Shown here: positions 1-6,374 of the stretch, one piece after another
How the letters are laid out: each line of letters starts with the position of its first letter
Numbering within the stretch: the first letter of the stretch is position 1
From: Clostridia bacterium
Lineage (GTDB): Bacteria; Bacillota; Clostridia; Saccharofermentanales; UBA5734
Direction: 5' to 3'
NCBI GenBank assembly: GCA_009929975.1
Contig: RZZF01000015.1
Location: forward strand, 1-13,156
DNA length: 13,156 nt
Program-made: the position numbers and the translations under genes
Notes under the pieces: model-generated
Database searches by the model: none
The model's input: only the letters and a program-made list of their open reading frames with translations
What the model was told of the DNA's origin: nothing

Positions 1-710
1 CTGTCGCTGACCGTGTCGGAGAGCATTGCGTCATAACGGGCAACCGCCACATGCATCAGTTCAAATGGGGTATCGCTGCCAAAGCAGACCCGTTCAGCAC
101 CCAACTCGCGGATCGCCTTGAGCACTGCCAGCGTTTTGACATTGCTGCCGATCAGTGTGATGTTGGCATGATCGGCCGCGATGTCGATCATCGCGTTGGA
201 GATATCATTGTTTTCAACACCGCCCATGTGAACGGCCAGAATCTGCAGCTCCGGGTAGCGCCGGGCGATTTTGCCGATGCGATACGGATGGGTGTGGTCA
301 AACGCGTCGGCTCCGGTATGAAACGCCAGCAGCTTGCCGGAACGGGCAACGGCCTCGATGACGGGCAGGGAAAGCTCCGGATCATCAATATAAAAGCTGT
401 TCTGCGCGCCATTCAGCTTGACCCCGAAAAATCCGTAGTCCTCTGTGCAGCGTCGTACCATGTCAACGGCGTTGTCCATCCCCAGATTGGGGTCTGCCCA
501 GCCAAAGCCAAGGAATCGATCAGGATACCGGCGCACCGCTTCGTGAATATAGGCATTACCGGCGTCAATTGACCGCATATAGGGTGGAATCAGCCAGACA
601 AGTGCTTGATCAACCCCGGCCTTTTCCATTCGTTCAACTGTGATTTCGATGGACGCCTCGCTGCCCCGTTCAAGCTGCGGTGACAGATGGACATCCGCGT
701 CAATTATCAT
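1..710 (-). CDS. Amidohydrolase-2 family metal-dependent hydrolase (partial, C-terminus off the left edge)
   Basis: Reading leftward from ATG at 710, the frame stays open to the window edge, giving 236 residues without the C-terminus. It opens with IDADVHL, the strand-1 metal motif of the amidohydrolase superfamily (D6, H8). It also shows GVKLN (K98), HTGAD (H131), HMGG (H161) and GSDTPFE (D213), in the order expected of a TIM-barrel Amidohydro_2 (PF04909) enzyme. The start is supported by AAGGGG just upstream and by the motif beginning at residue 3. Family members are cytosolic hydrolases or decarboxylases acting on small, often cyclic acids; the substrate here cannot be read from sequence. 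The second histidine of the usual DxHxH is replaced by serine (S10), which is common in subgroups using DxH. It is divergent from the Ca2+-ATPase across a 153-base gap. Family is confident; function is unknown. Confidence 0.85.
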   Translation of the reverse strand, partial: MIIDADVHLSPQLERGSEASIEITVERMEKAGVDQALVWLIPPYMRSIDAGNAYIHEAVRRYPDRFLGFGWADPNLGMDNAVDMVRRCTEDYGFFGVKLNGAQNSFYIDDPELSLPVIEAVARSGKLLAFHTGADAFDHTHPYRIGKIARRYPELQILAVHMGGVENNDISNAMIDIAADHANITLIGSNVKTLAVLKAIRELGAERVCFGSDTPFELMHVAVARYDAMLSDTVSD

Positions 711-738
711 CAGATCGCCCCTTTCGTACTGAACTTTA

Positions 739-747
739 TCTATAGCA
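739..747 (-). promoter_or_regulatory. Candidate extended -10 promoter for the amidohydrolase gene
   Basis: On the minus strand TGC-TATAGA (TGn extended -10) lies about 28 bases upstream of the ATG at 710. No convincing -35 is present at 16-18 bases, which fits an extended -10 promoter. The short leader carries the GAAAGGGG ribosome site. Confidence 0.4.
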
Positions 748-821
748 TAACAATTCCAAAACGATCATGCCAGCAGGTCAGGCTGATCGGCTTTGAAAAT
801 ATGCAGAGTGGCAGGCCAGTG

Positions 822-830
822 TGATATATT
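822..830 (+). promoter_or_regulatory. Candidate extended -10 promoter for the Ca2+-ATPase gene
   Basis: TGA-TATATT forms a TGn extended -10 element 33 bases before the ATPase start codon. The -35 region (802-807) is poor. The element overlaps a perfect DnaA box and sits in a GTGAT...ATCAC dyad (821-825 and 837-841), so transcription here may be controlled. Confidence 0.35.
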
Positions 831-837
831 ATCCACA
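829..837 (+). promoter_or_regulatory. Perfect DnaA box TTATCCACA at the ATPase promoter
   Basis: An exact match to the DnaA-box consensus begins inside the candidate -10 and covers the predicted transcription start region of the ATPase gene. DnaA bound here would be expected to block RNA polymerase. It is a single site, so chance cannot be excluded, but it is intergenic and the window holds a further cluster at 10211-10258. Confidence 0.45.
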
Positions 838-863
838 TCACGACATGATTGGAGACCCGAAAC

Positions 864-3578
864 ATGAATGAAGCTTATCTGCGCGATCCGGATGTGCTGC
901 TGCGTGAACTGGCGGCTGACCGCCAAAACGGGCTGAAAGCCGATCATGTCAGGCAGCGTCAGGAACAATATGGTCCGAATACGCTGCAGGAGAAAAAACG
1001 CCAGTCTCTGCTGATCCGTTTTCTGCTGCAGTTCAAGGATGTTATGGTATTGATTCTGCTGACAGCCGCGCTGGTTTCCGGACTGCTTGGTGAATATCTT
1101 GATGCCGCCGTGATTCTGGCGATCATCATGATCAACGCGCTGTTAGGCCTGATTCAGGAGGGGCGGGCGGAAAAGGCGATTGAGGCTCTGCAGAAAATGG
1201 CTTCACCGCAGGCCAGGGTCATCCGTGACGGGCAGCAGAGGATCATCGAGGCCGCTGAACTGGTACCGGGTGATATTGTGCTGATTGAGGCTGGCGATGT
1301 TGTCCCGGCGGATTTGCGTCTGCTGGAATCCTATTCCCTGCGGATTGAGGAATCTTCACTGACCGGAGAATCAGTGCCGGTGGAAAAAGAGGCAGAAGCT
1401 GCTTTCAGCCAGACGGTTCCTTTGGGTGACCGGTTGAATATGCTGTTCATGAGTACCGCGGTGACGTATGGCCGCGGTGTCGGCCTGGCTGTCACGACGG
1501 GCGCTGCGACGGAGATCGGGAAAATCGCCGGCCAGCTCCAGTCGATGAAGGATGAGGCAACCCCGCTGCAGAAAAGTCTGAACCAGCTGGGCCACCTGCT
1601 CGGCCTGATCTGTGTCGCGGTCTGTCTGGTTGTCTTCGCCCAGGGTATGATCCAGGGCGGCGACTGGCTGGAAATGTTCATGACAGCCGTCAGCCTGGCG
1701 GTCGCGGCGATTCCGGAAGGCCTGCCGGCCGTTGTGACCATTGTGCTGGCGCTTGGCATGAAACGGATGGCCGACCAGAACGCGATCGTCAAGAAACTGC
1801 TGGCCGTCGAGACTCTGGGCAGTGTCGACAGAATCTGTTCTGACAAGACCGGGACACTGACCCAGAATGAAATGACTGTGACCTCGCTGGTGACGGCCGA
1901 CCGGCAGTTTGAGGTGACCGGTCAGGGTTATGATCCGGCCGGGCAGGTGGTTGACACAAAGGGACAGCCGGCCGAGGTGGGCGAGGACCTGCGACTGATG
2001 CTGACCATCGGCGTGCTGTGCAATGATGCCGAACTGAACCATTCAGAGTCGACGGACACCTGGCAGATTCTCGGTGATCCGACCGAAGCCGCCCTGCTGG
2101 TCGCGGCGGCCAAAGCCGGACTGTGGCGTCAGGATCTGCAAAAGCAGTATCCGCGCGAAGGTGACCGGCCATTCGATTCAGAGCGGAAAATGATGACGAC
2201 CTTCCATCGGGGATTTGACGGAAATCAGACACGTGCCTTGACCAAGGGCGCGCCGGATATTGTGCTGGCCCGCTGCTGCCGTATGTGGACCCGTGAGGGG
2301 ATCCGGCCGATGTCAGAACAGGAACGGACACGATTTGCCGAGCTTAATCAGCAGCTGGCCGCACAGGCGCTGCGTGTGCTTGCCTATGCTTTCAAACCGA
2401 TGGAAAGCCCGACAGAGGGCGAGATTGAACGCGATATGATCCTGGTCGGACTGACCGGTATGATTGACCCGGCCCGTCCGGAGGCCAGAGAGGCGATTCA
2501 CCTTTGCCGGCAGGCCGGTATCCGGGCGCGGATGATTACCGGGGATTACGAAGCGACCGCTGTCGCGATCGCGCGGGATCTTGATCTGATGGATGACGAC
2601 GAACAGTCCCTCAGCGGATCCGATCTTGACCGCATGAGCGATGCAGAGCTGAATGAAGCGGTGGAGAAGACTGCTGTCTACGCGCGTGTGTCTCCAGAAC
2701 ATAAAGTCCGTATCGTCCAGGCTTTGCGTGAACGGGGACACATCACCTCCATGACCGGTGACGGAGTCAATGACGCTCTGGCGCTGAAAAGCGCGGATAT
2801 CGGTGTGGCGATGGGGATCACCGGTACGGATGTCGCGAAGGGGACGGCCGACATGATCCTGACCGACGACAATTTCGCGACGATCGTTCAGGCTGTGCGC
2901 GAAGGCCGGATCATCTACAGTAATATCCGTAAATTTGTCGCGTTCCTGCTTTCCTGCAATGTTGGTGAAATTCTGGTCATTGCCCTGATCACGTTGTTTT
3001 TCGGCCCGGCCAATGTGCCGCTTCTGCCGATCCAGCTGCTCTGGCTCAATCTCGTGACCGACAGCTTTCCGGCGCTGGCGCTCGGCCGTGAGCCCGGCGA
3101 ACCGAATATCATGAAGCAAAAACCACGGCATCCGGATGAACCGATTCTCAATCGGCCGATGCTGGGTGTCATTGCCAGCCAGAGCCTGGCGATCTTTGTC
3201 AGTGTCCTGGCCGCGTTCCTGATCGGCCGCGGAACGTTCGACCGTGTGATCGATCCCTCCGCGCTGGCTCTGGCCCGCACCTATGCGTTCGCTACGCTGA
3301 TCCTGGCTGAACTGCTGCGGTCATTCTGCGCGCGATCGGAGCGTATTTCCGTTTTCCGGCTCGGTCTGCTGGCGAACCGTCATCTCAACCAGGCGGTGGC
3401 GCTCTCCGGCCTGCTGCTGCTGGCCGTGATTTATGTGCCCTTCCTCTCCAAACTGTTTTCAACAGTCCCGCTGCGGCTGACAGACTGGCTGGTCATTGTC
3501 CCGCTCGCGCTGATTCCATTTACTGTTGCTGAGGTGGGCAAGCTGATTGCCGGACTTTGGGGTAAACGGCGAAGCTGA
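864..3578 (+). CDS. Calcium-transporting P-type (P2A/SERCA-like) ATPase
   Basis: A 904-residue membrane pump that couples ATP hydrolysis to export of Ca2+ from the cytosol. Visible in order are the N-terminal cation ATPase domain, TM1-2, the actuator loop with TGES (167-170), TM4 PEGLPA (284-289), phosphorylation motif DKTGTLT (D327), nucleotide-binding KGAPD (K461), hinge MTGDGVND (630-637) and a C-terminal TM5-10 block. Ca2+ ligands equivalent to SERCA E309, N768, E771, N796, T799, D800 and E908 are all retained: E285, N699, E702, N729, T732, D733 and E816. The start ATG has GGAG (851-854) nine bases upstream; an in-frame TTG at 849 lies over the ribosome site and is rejected. Length is typical of bacterial P2A pumps. 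It is monocistronic between divergent and convergent neighbours. Mn2+ transport is a less likely alternative. Confidence 0.95.
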   Translation: MNEAYLRDPDVLLRELAADRQNGLKADHVRQRQEQYGPNTLQEKKRQSLLIRFLLQFKDVMVLILLTAALVSGLLGEYLDAAVILAIIMINALLGLIQEGRAEKAIEALQKMASPQARVIRDGQQRIIEAAELVPGDIVLIEAGDVVPADLRLLESYSLRIEESSLTGESVPVEKEAEAAFSQTVPLGDRLNMLFMSTAVTYGRGVGLAVTTGAATEIGKIAGQLQSMKDEATPLQKSLNQLGHLLGLICVAVCLVVFAQGMIQGGDWLEMFMTAVSLAVAAIPEGLPAVVTIVLALGMKRMADQNAIVKKLLAVETLGSVDRICSDKTGTLTQNEMTVTSLVTADRQFEVTGQGYDPAGQVVDTKGQPAEVGEDLRLMLTIGVLCNDAELNHSESTDTWQILGDPTEAALLVAAAKAGLWRQDLQKQYPREGDRPFDSERKMMTTFHRGFDGNQTRALTKGAPDIVLARCCRMWTREGIRPMSEQERTRFAELNQQLAAQALRVLAYAFKPMESPTEGEIERDMILVGLTGMIDPARPEAREAIHLCRQAGIRARMITGDYEATAVAIARDLDLMDDDEQSLSGSDLDRMSDAELNEAVEKTAVYARVSPEHKVRIVQALRERGHITSMTGDGVNDALALKSADIGVAMGITGTDVAKGTADMILTDDNFATIVQAVREGRIIYSNIRKFVAFLLSCNVGEILVIALITLFFGPANVPLLPIQLLWLNLVTDSFPALALGREPGEPNIMKQKPRHPDEPILNRPMLGVIASQSLAIFVSVLAAFLIGRGTFDRVIDPSALALARTYAFATLILAELLRSFCARSERISVFRLGLLANRHLNQAVALSGLLLLAVIYVPFLSKLFSTVPLRLTDWLVIVPLALIPFTVAEVGKLIAGLWGKRRS

Positions 3579-3592
3579 TGCGATCGTGCCAG

Positions 3593-3642
3593 ACCGGCTC
3601 CTGATCAGTCCTGATTATCCGTCTGATCCGGGCCGGTTTTTT
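3593..3642 (+). terminator. Rho-independent terminator of the Ca2+-ATPase gene
   Basis: ACCGGC (3593-3598) pairs with GCCGGT (3632-3637), and GATCAG (3603-3608) with CTGATC (3623-3628), separated by a small internal loop. Six T residues follow (3637-3642). It lies 15 bases past the ATPase stop. Its distal arm and T-run are inside the last codons of the convergent URO-D gene, so the DNA is shared by both transcription units. Confidence 0.65.
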
Positions 3643-4666
3643 GCTGCCCGTAAGTAAAGGATTCGTCGAATAACGCTTTCAGGCTGTCCAGCGGACAGTC
3701 CGCCGTGATCCCATTCCCGGCGGTCAGGATCAACCGTCCATCGGTGCGGTAGTATGTATCAATCAGGAAGCGGACCTCGTCCCTGACATCCTGAGGTGAG
3801 CCGTAGGGAATCGTTCTCTGAACATCAAATCCGGACCAGACGCAGATTTGATGACCGAATGCCCCGGCAATCTGTTTCTCATCCATTGTATGTTTTTGAA
3901 TCGGGTGAATCACATCGAGCCCGATCTCAATCAGGTCAGGCAGAAAAAGCTCGATATTGCCGCAGGCATGAAGCCAGAAATGCATGCCCAGCGAATGGAC
4001 CTTGTCAATGATCTCCCGATAGTAAGGTTTGAAAAACTCGGTGAAAACAGCCTTGGAAAAAAACGGTCCCGTCTGCGTTCCCAGATCGTCGCTGATCATG
4101 ATCCCATCAAGGTGAAGCTCCGCATGAGCCCGCTCAATCACCGCGAGATAGAAGTCTGTCAGCGCCCGGAACAGACGGTGGACATTGTCCGGGTCATCAT
4201 AGTAGTCGGTCAGCGCGTTGGTCATGCCTCGCAGCTCCCAGTGCCGTTCAAACAGCCAATACCACCAGTAACCCAGGCGGTAGCGGCCGTCATCCGGCGG
4301 ATTGTTCGGCAACAGGCCTGGATAGCGCGGGCTGGGGAAATCGGCAAGAATGTCGTCCAGCTCATCAAAATCGCTGATCGCGACCCGTTCGTCCAGACCG
4401 GAGTGCCGTTCCGGCATCGGATCGTCGTGAATCATCCAGCGATATCCCGAGTCATCTTCAGCATGCTCATACACTTTCGGCATATTGAAGATGATGTTCT
4501 GAACATCCATGGGATAAGTGTTCATTAATTGAACAACGTCCGGTTTTCTCTGGGCGAACACATCAGGTGACAACCAGAAATGATAGGTCATCGGGACTCT
4601 CCGCGGAGCCCCTTTTCCTTCAATCGCCTGTTTCATCTCAAGTCTGGATAATGGATTAAAATTCAT
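3605..4666 (-). CDS. URO-D superfamily protein, corrinoid methyltransferase-like (second gene of pair)
   Basis: 353 residues starting at MNFNPLSRLE. GAGG eight bases upstream supports this start; the frame is open further upstream, but only across the neighbouring gene, so that extension is rejected. The C-terminal half is a URO-D (PF01208) barrel with DDLGTQ (193-198), HACGN (H233, C235), the VIHPIQ strand and GNGITADCP (C324). H-x-C plus a later Cys is the zinc ligand pattern of MtaA/MtbA-type methyltransferases that use methyl-corrinoids. The N-terminal RxPxWxMRQAGR signature of true uroporphyrinogen decarboxylase (HemE) is absent, so a haem role is unlikely. The gene follows its paralogue by 19 bases in the same operon and ends 26 bases from the convergent ATPase gene. 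Likely a cytosolic methyl-transfer or demethylation enzyme of unknown substrate. No corrinoid protein gene is in view. Confidence 0.85.
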   Translation of the reverse strand: MNFNPLSRLEMKQAIEGKGAPRRVPMTYHFWLSPDVFAQRKPDVVQLMNTYPMDVQNIIFNMPKVYEHAEDDSGYRWMIHDDPMPERHSGLDERVAISDFDELDDILADFPSPRYPGLLPNNPPDDGRYRLGYWWYWLFERHWELRGMTNALTDYYDDPDNVHRLFRALTDFYLAVIERAHAELHLDGIMISDDLGTQTGPFFSKAVFTEFFKPYYREIIDKVHSLGMHFWLHACGNIELFLPDLIEIGLDVIHPIQKHTMDEKQIAGAFGHQICVWSGFDVQRTIPYGSPQDVRDEVRFLIDTYYRTDGRLILTAGNGITADCPLDSLKALFDESFTYGQQKTGPDQTDNQD

Positions 4667-4685
4667 CGGCTCATCCTCATGCTGC

Positions 4686-5939
4686 TCAGCGTTGGTTGAA
4701 GGACAGCAGGGCTTCAGCCAGGGCAACCACATTTTCCACCGGGGTTTTCGCTTGAATGTTATGGACCGTATTAAAGACATAACCACCGTCCCGGGCGAAA
4801 ATTTCCAGACAGCCCAAGGCTTCCTGCCGCACTTCATCGGGCGTTCCGTACGGCAGGGTTTTTTGCGTGTTGATACCTCCGCCCCAGAATGTGATATCAT
4901 GGCCAAAGTCACGTTTCAGGGTTTTGGCGTCCATATTCTTTGCGCTCCATTGCACAGGATTGATAATGTCAAAGCCTGACTCGATGATGTCGCCCAGCAG
5001 CGGGCGGATTGAGCCGCAAGAATGCTTGAAACTCTTCCACATCGTGTTTTGATGGATCCAGTCGTTCATCTTGCGGTAATACGGCTGGTAAAGCGACCGG
5101 AAAGTTTCATTCGAACAAAATGGCGCTTTCTGCGTGCCAAAATCCGTACCGCAGATGAAGACAACCGATACAGCATCGCCCAGCAGCTCATAGGTCGTTT
5201 TCAAGTTCTGCAGCGCGATTTCCGTCTGTTTTTCGAATATCTGATGCAGATAACCGGGATCGGCAACCGTCGCCATATACCATTCCGTTATATCCCGCAG
5301 CCCTTTCGGGTCTTTCAGCATCGGGCCCGGTACCAGGGCGATGTCGCCAATGGCACATCCGCCGACCTGGGCTACCAGTCCGCGGCCACTGTTCACCAGC
5401 GGCGCAAGCTGTTTTTGCATAAACTCCTGAGTTGCCTGGCTGATGAGGGTGAACTCTTCCAGATTATCTTCGACGTGAGGGTTATCTTCATCGTAGGTAT
5501 GGCCGCGGATGATCGAGTCGAAGAAGTAGCCGCTTGCTGGCATACGGGCACAGGGCGGGTAATCGGTATCACCACAGGCATAGATCAATGTGTCACCCTC
5601 TGCGCTCAGGCTCGTTTTAAATTCATCCGAGACCAGAACAGTCTGCCCCCACGGAGTCCGCCATTCTTTTTCACTGCCCGGCTTGAATCCGAAAATGGTC
5701 GAATCGCTGGTAATGCAATCCGTATCAATTCCCATGGCTGCTTTGAGGTCATCGTCAATCACTCCGAGCATCTGATAAGGGTCCGCGATGGCTACCGGAT
5801 GCTGCTCCAGCCCATAATAATGGCGTAGTTTCTCAACGACTGAGCAATGGATGCCCGTCACCGCGGTCGCGCCCAGATCAAAGGGCACCGGACCTGCTTT
5901 ATGCGCTAATGCTGTGTCCAGTTTCTCTTTTCCGTTCAT
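4686..5939 (-). CDS. URO-D superfamily protein, corrinoid methyltransferase-like (first gene of pair)
   Basis: 417 residues. The start has AAGGAG nine bases upstream. The N-terminus carries FDLGATAVTGIH (20-31), typical of the non-HemE URO-D group found in anaerobes. Later come GTDFGTQ (264-270), HSCGS (H306, C308), INPVQ (326-330) and TVHNIQAKTP (391-400). The H-x-C pair matches the metal site of MtaA-like enzymes, but the third cysteine is replaced by the VHNIQ segment, where H393 could serve. HemE signatures are missing. It is first in a two-gene operon with a shorter paralogue that keeps the cysteine. The two may have different methyl donors or form a heteromer; this is inference. Such genes are often linked to corrinoid proteins or RamA-like activators, none of which lie in this window. 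Confidence 0.85.
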   Translation of the reverse strand: MNGKEKLDTALAHKAGPVPFDLGATAVTGIHCSVVEKLRHYYGLEQHPVAIADPYQMLGVIDDDLKAAMGIDTDCITSDSTIFGFKPGSEKEWRTPWGQTVLVSDEFKTSLSAEGDTLIYACGDTDYPPCARMPASGYFFDSIIRGHTYDEDNPHVEDNLEEFTLISQATQEFMQKQLAPLVNSGRGLVAQVGGCAIGDIALVPGPMLKDPKGLRDITEWYMATVADPGYLHQIFEKQTEIALQNLKTTYELLGDAVSVVFICGTDFGTQKAPFCSNETFRSLYQPYYRKMNDWIHQNTMWKSFKHSCGSIRPLLGDIIESGFDIINPVQWSAKNMDAKTLKRDFGHDITFWGGGINTQKTLPYGTPDEVRQEALGCLEIFARDGGYVFNTVHNIQAKTPVENVVALAEALLSFNQR

Positions 5940-5972
5940 TGAGCGTCACTCCTTGCCTCGTCATATTCCTCG

Positions 5973-6000
5973 ATAATACTATGACATAATGACGACCCAA
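5973..6000 (-). promoter_or_regulatory. Candidate promoter of the URO-D operon
   Basis: On the minus strand TTGGGT (5995-6000) and TATTAT (5973-5978) are separated by 16 bases, 34 bases upstream of the start codon at 5939. Around it lie the half-sites GTCATA (5960-5965) and TATGAC (5980-5985), plus a second ATGAC, which could be an operator. The regulator is unknown. Confidence 0.4.
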
Positions 6001-6015
6001 ATACCATTAAGCGTT

Positions 6016-6028
6016 ATGGCCTGGCCAT
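6016..6028. repeat. 13-base palindrome ATGGCC-T-GGCCAT
   Basis: A perfect dyad lies between the tRNA terminator and the URO-D promoter, about 15 bases upstream of the putative -35. It could be an activator or repressor site for the URO-D operon. One short palindrome of this kind is weak evidence. Confidence 0.3.
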
Positions 6029-6061
6029 CAAATACGCCGGAATGATCGTGGCGAAAGACGC

Positions 6062-6090
6062 AAAAACCGCCAGAAAATTCTTTCTGGCGG
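6062..6090 (-). terminator. Rho-independent terminator of tRNA-Arg
   Basis: On the minus strand a perfect 10-bp stem, CCGCCAGAAA / TTTCTGGCGG with a GAAT loop, is followed at once by TTTTT. It begins five bases after the encoded CCA of the tRNA. This is the clearest intrinsic terminator in the window. Confidence 0.9.
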
Positions 6091-6095
6091 CTTAA

Positions 6096-6172
6096 TGGTG
6101 ATCCCGAGAGGATTCGAACCTCCGACCTGCGGTTTAGGAAACCGACGCTCTATCCTGCTGAGCTACGGGACC
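6096..6172 (-). tRNA. tRNA-Arg (anticodon CCU, reads AGG)
   Basis: A 77-base cloverleaf including encoded CCA. The acceptor arm is GGTCCCG / CGGGATC (one G-U pair) with discriminator A. The D arm is GCTC / GAGC. The anticodon arm is TCGGT-TTCCTAA-ACCGC, with CCT at plus positions 6136-6138 and an open first stem pair. The variable region is AGGTC and the T arm is GGAGG-TTCGAAT-CCTCT. CCU is the arginine isoacceptor for AGG. It is a single-gene unit with its own promoter and terminator and is not part of a tRNA cluster. No duplicated 3' end suggesting an integrated element is seen nearby. Confidence 0.95.
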
Positions 6173-6203
6173 CGGCGCATCAACATTTTAGGTGATGCGC
6201 CGG
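6172..6203. repeat. 11-bp inverted repeat spanning the tRNA-Arg promoter and start site
   Basis: CCGGCGCATCA (6172-6182) and TGATGCGCCGG (6193-6203) are perfect inverted copies around a 10-base centre that contains the -10 element. One arm abuts the mature 5' end of the tRNA and the other lies in the promoter spacer. The repeat could act as a DNA operator or cruciform. A full RNA hairpin would form only in a transcript that reads through from upstream. Confidence 0.6.
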
Positions 6204-6213
6204 TCTCTGTCAA
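6185..6213 (-). promoter_or_regulatory. Sigma-70-type promoter of tRNA-Arg
   Basis: On the minus strand TTGACA (6208-6213) is followed by a 17-base spacer and TAAAAT (6185-6190). The -35 is perfect and the -10 is near consensus. The predicted start at about 6178-6180 leaves only a 6-8 base leader before the mature tRNA end. Confidence 0.75.
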
Positions 6214-6214
6214 T

Positions 6215-6308
6215 CTGCCGGGCAGGTGGAACTGACGCCTGCGGGGCGGCTTGAACCGCCTGTCAGGAACGGCAGGACAAACACGGTAGGCGAAACCTGC
6301 TGTTGTCC
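6215..6308 (+). other. Structured GC-rich intergenic region of unknown role
   Basis: Nested complementary blocks are present. CTGCCG (6215-6220) pairs with CGGCAG (6270-6275), enclosing CTGAC (6232-6236) with GTCAG (6262-6266), and inside that GGCGG-CTTGAA-CCGCC (6245-6260). A second hairpin has GGACAA (6275-6280) pairing with TTGTCC (6303-6308), with inner GTAGG-CGAAA-CCTGC. The two structures share G6275, so the closing pairs cannot all form at once. I recognise no riboswitch or known small RNA here; it lacks conserved FMN, TPP or SRP RNA motifs. It could be a leader, a small RNA or regulatory DNA between the divergent tRNA and membrane operon. Confidence 0.35.
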
Positions 6309-6310
6309 AG

Positions 6311-6316
6311 TATAAT
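6311..6316 (+). promoter_or_regulatory. Candidate -10 (TATAAT) for the NusG_II operon
   Basis: A perfect TATAAT lies 58 bases before the start codon at 6375, immediately after the structured region. No good -35 occurs at 16-18 bases, so it may need an activator or be fortuitous. GGAGG (6358-6362) is the ribosome site. Confidence 0.3.
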
Positions 6317-6374
6317 AAGGAGAAGGATCAGCCTGAACCGGCCGGTCCGCACATGATGGAGGTTAACACGATTA

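Noticed and set aside
2313..3131. 272-residue antisense frame inside the ATPase gene
   Set aside because: Composition-driven shadow; it has no domain pattern and lies opposite the conserved P-domain and TM5-6.
3605..4912. Longer 435-residue version of the second URO-D gene
   Set aside because: The extra 82 residues overlap the upstream URO-D gene in another frame and are low-complexity and basic; ATG 4666 has a ribosome site and fits the family start.
5022..5828. 268-residue plus-strand frame over the first URO-D gene
   Set aside because: Shadow of the minus-strand gene, whose motifs and ribosome site are clear.
3605..5939. URO-D genes as haem biosynthesis (hemE)
   Set aside because: The N-terminal HemE signature is absent, and the H-x-C motifs match methyltransferase-like members instead.
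6215..6374. FMN, TPP or cobalamin riboswitch, or SRP RNA, before the membrane operon
   Set aside because: Conserved core sequences of these classes are not found on either strand.
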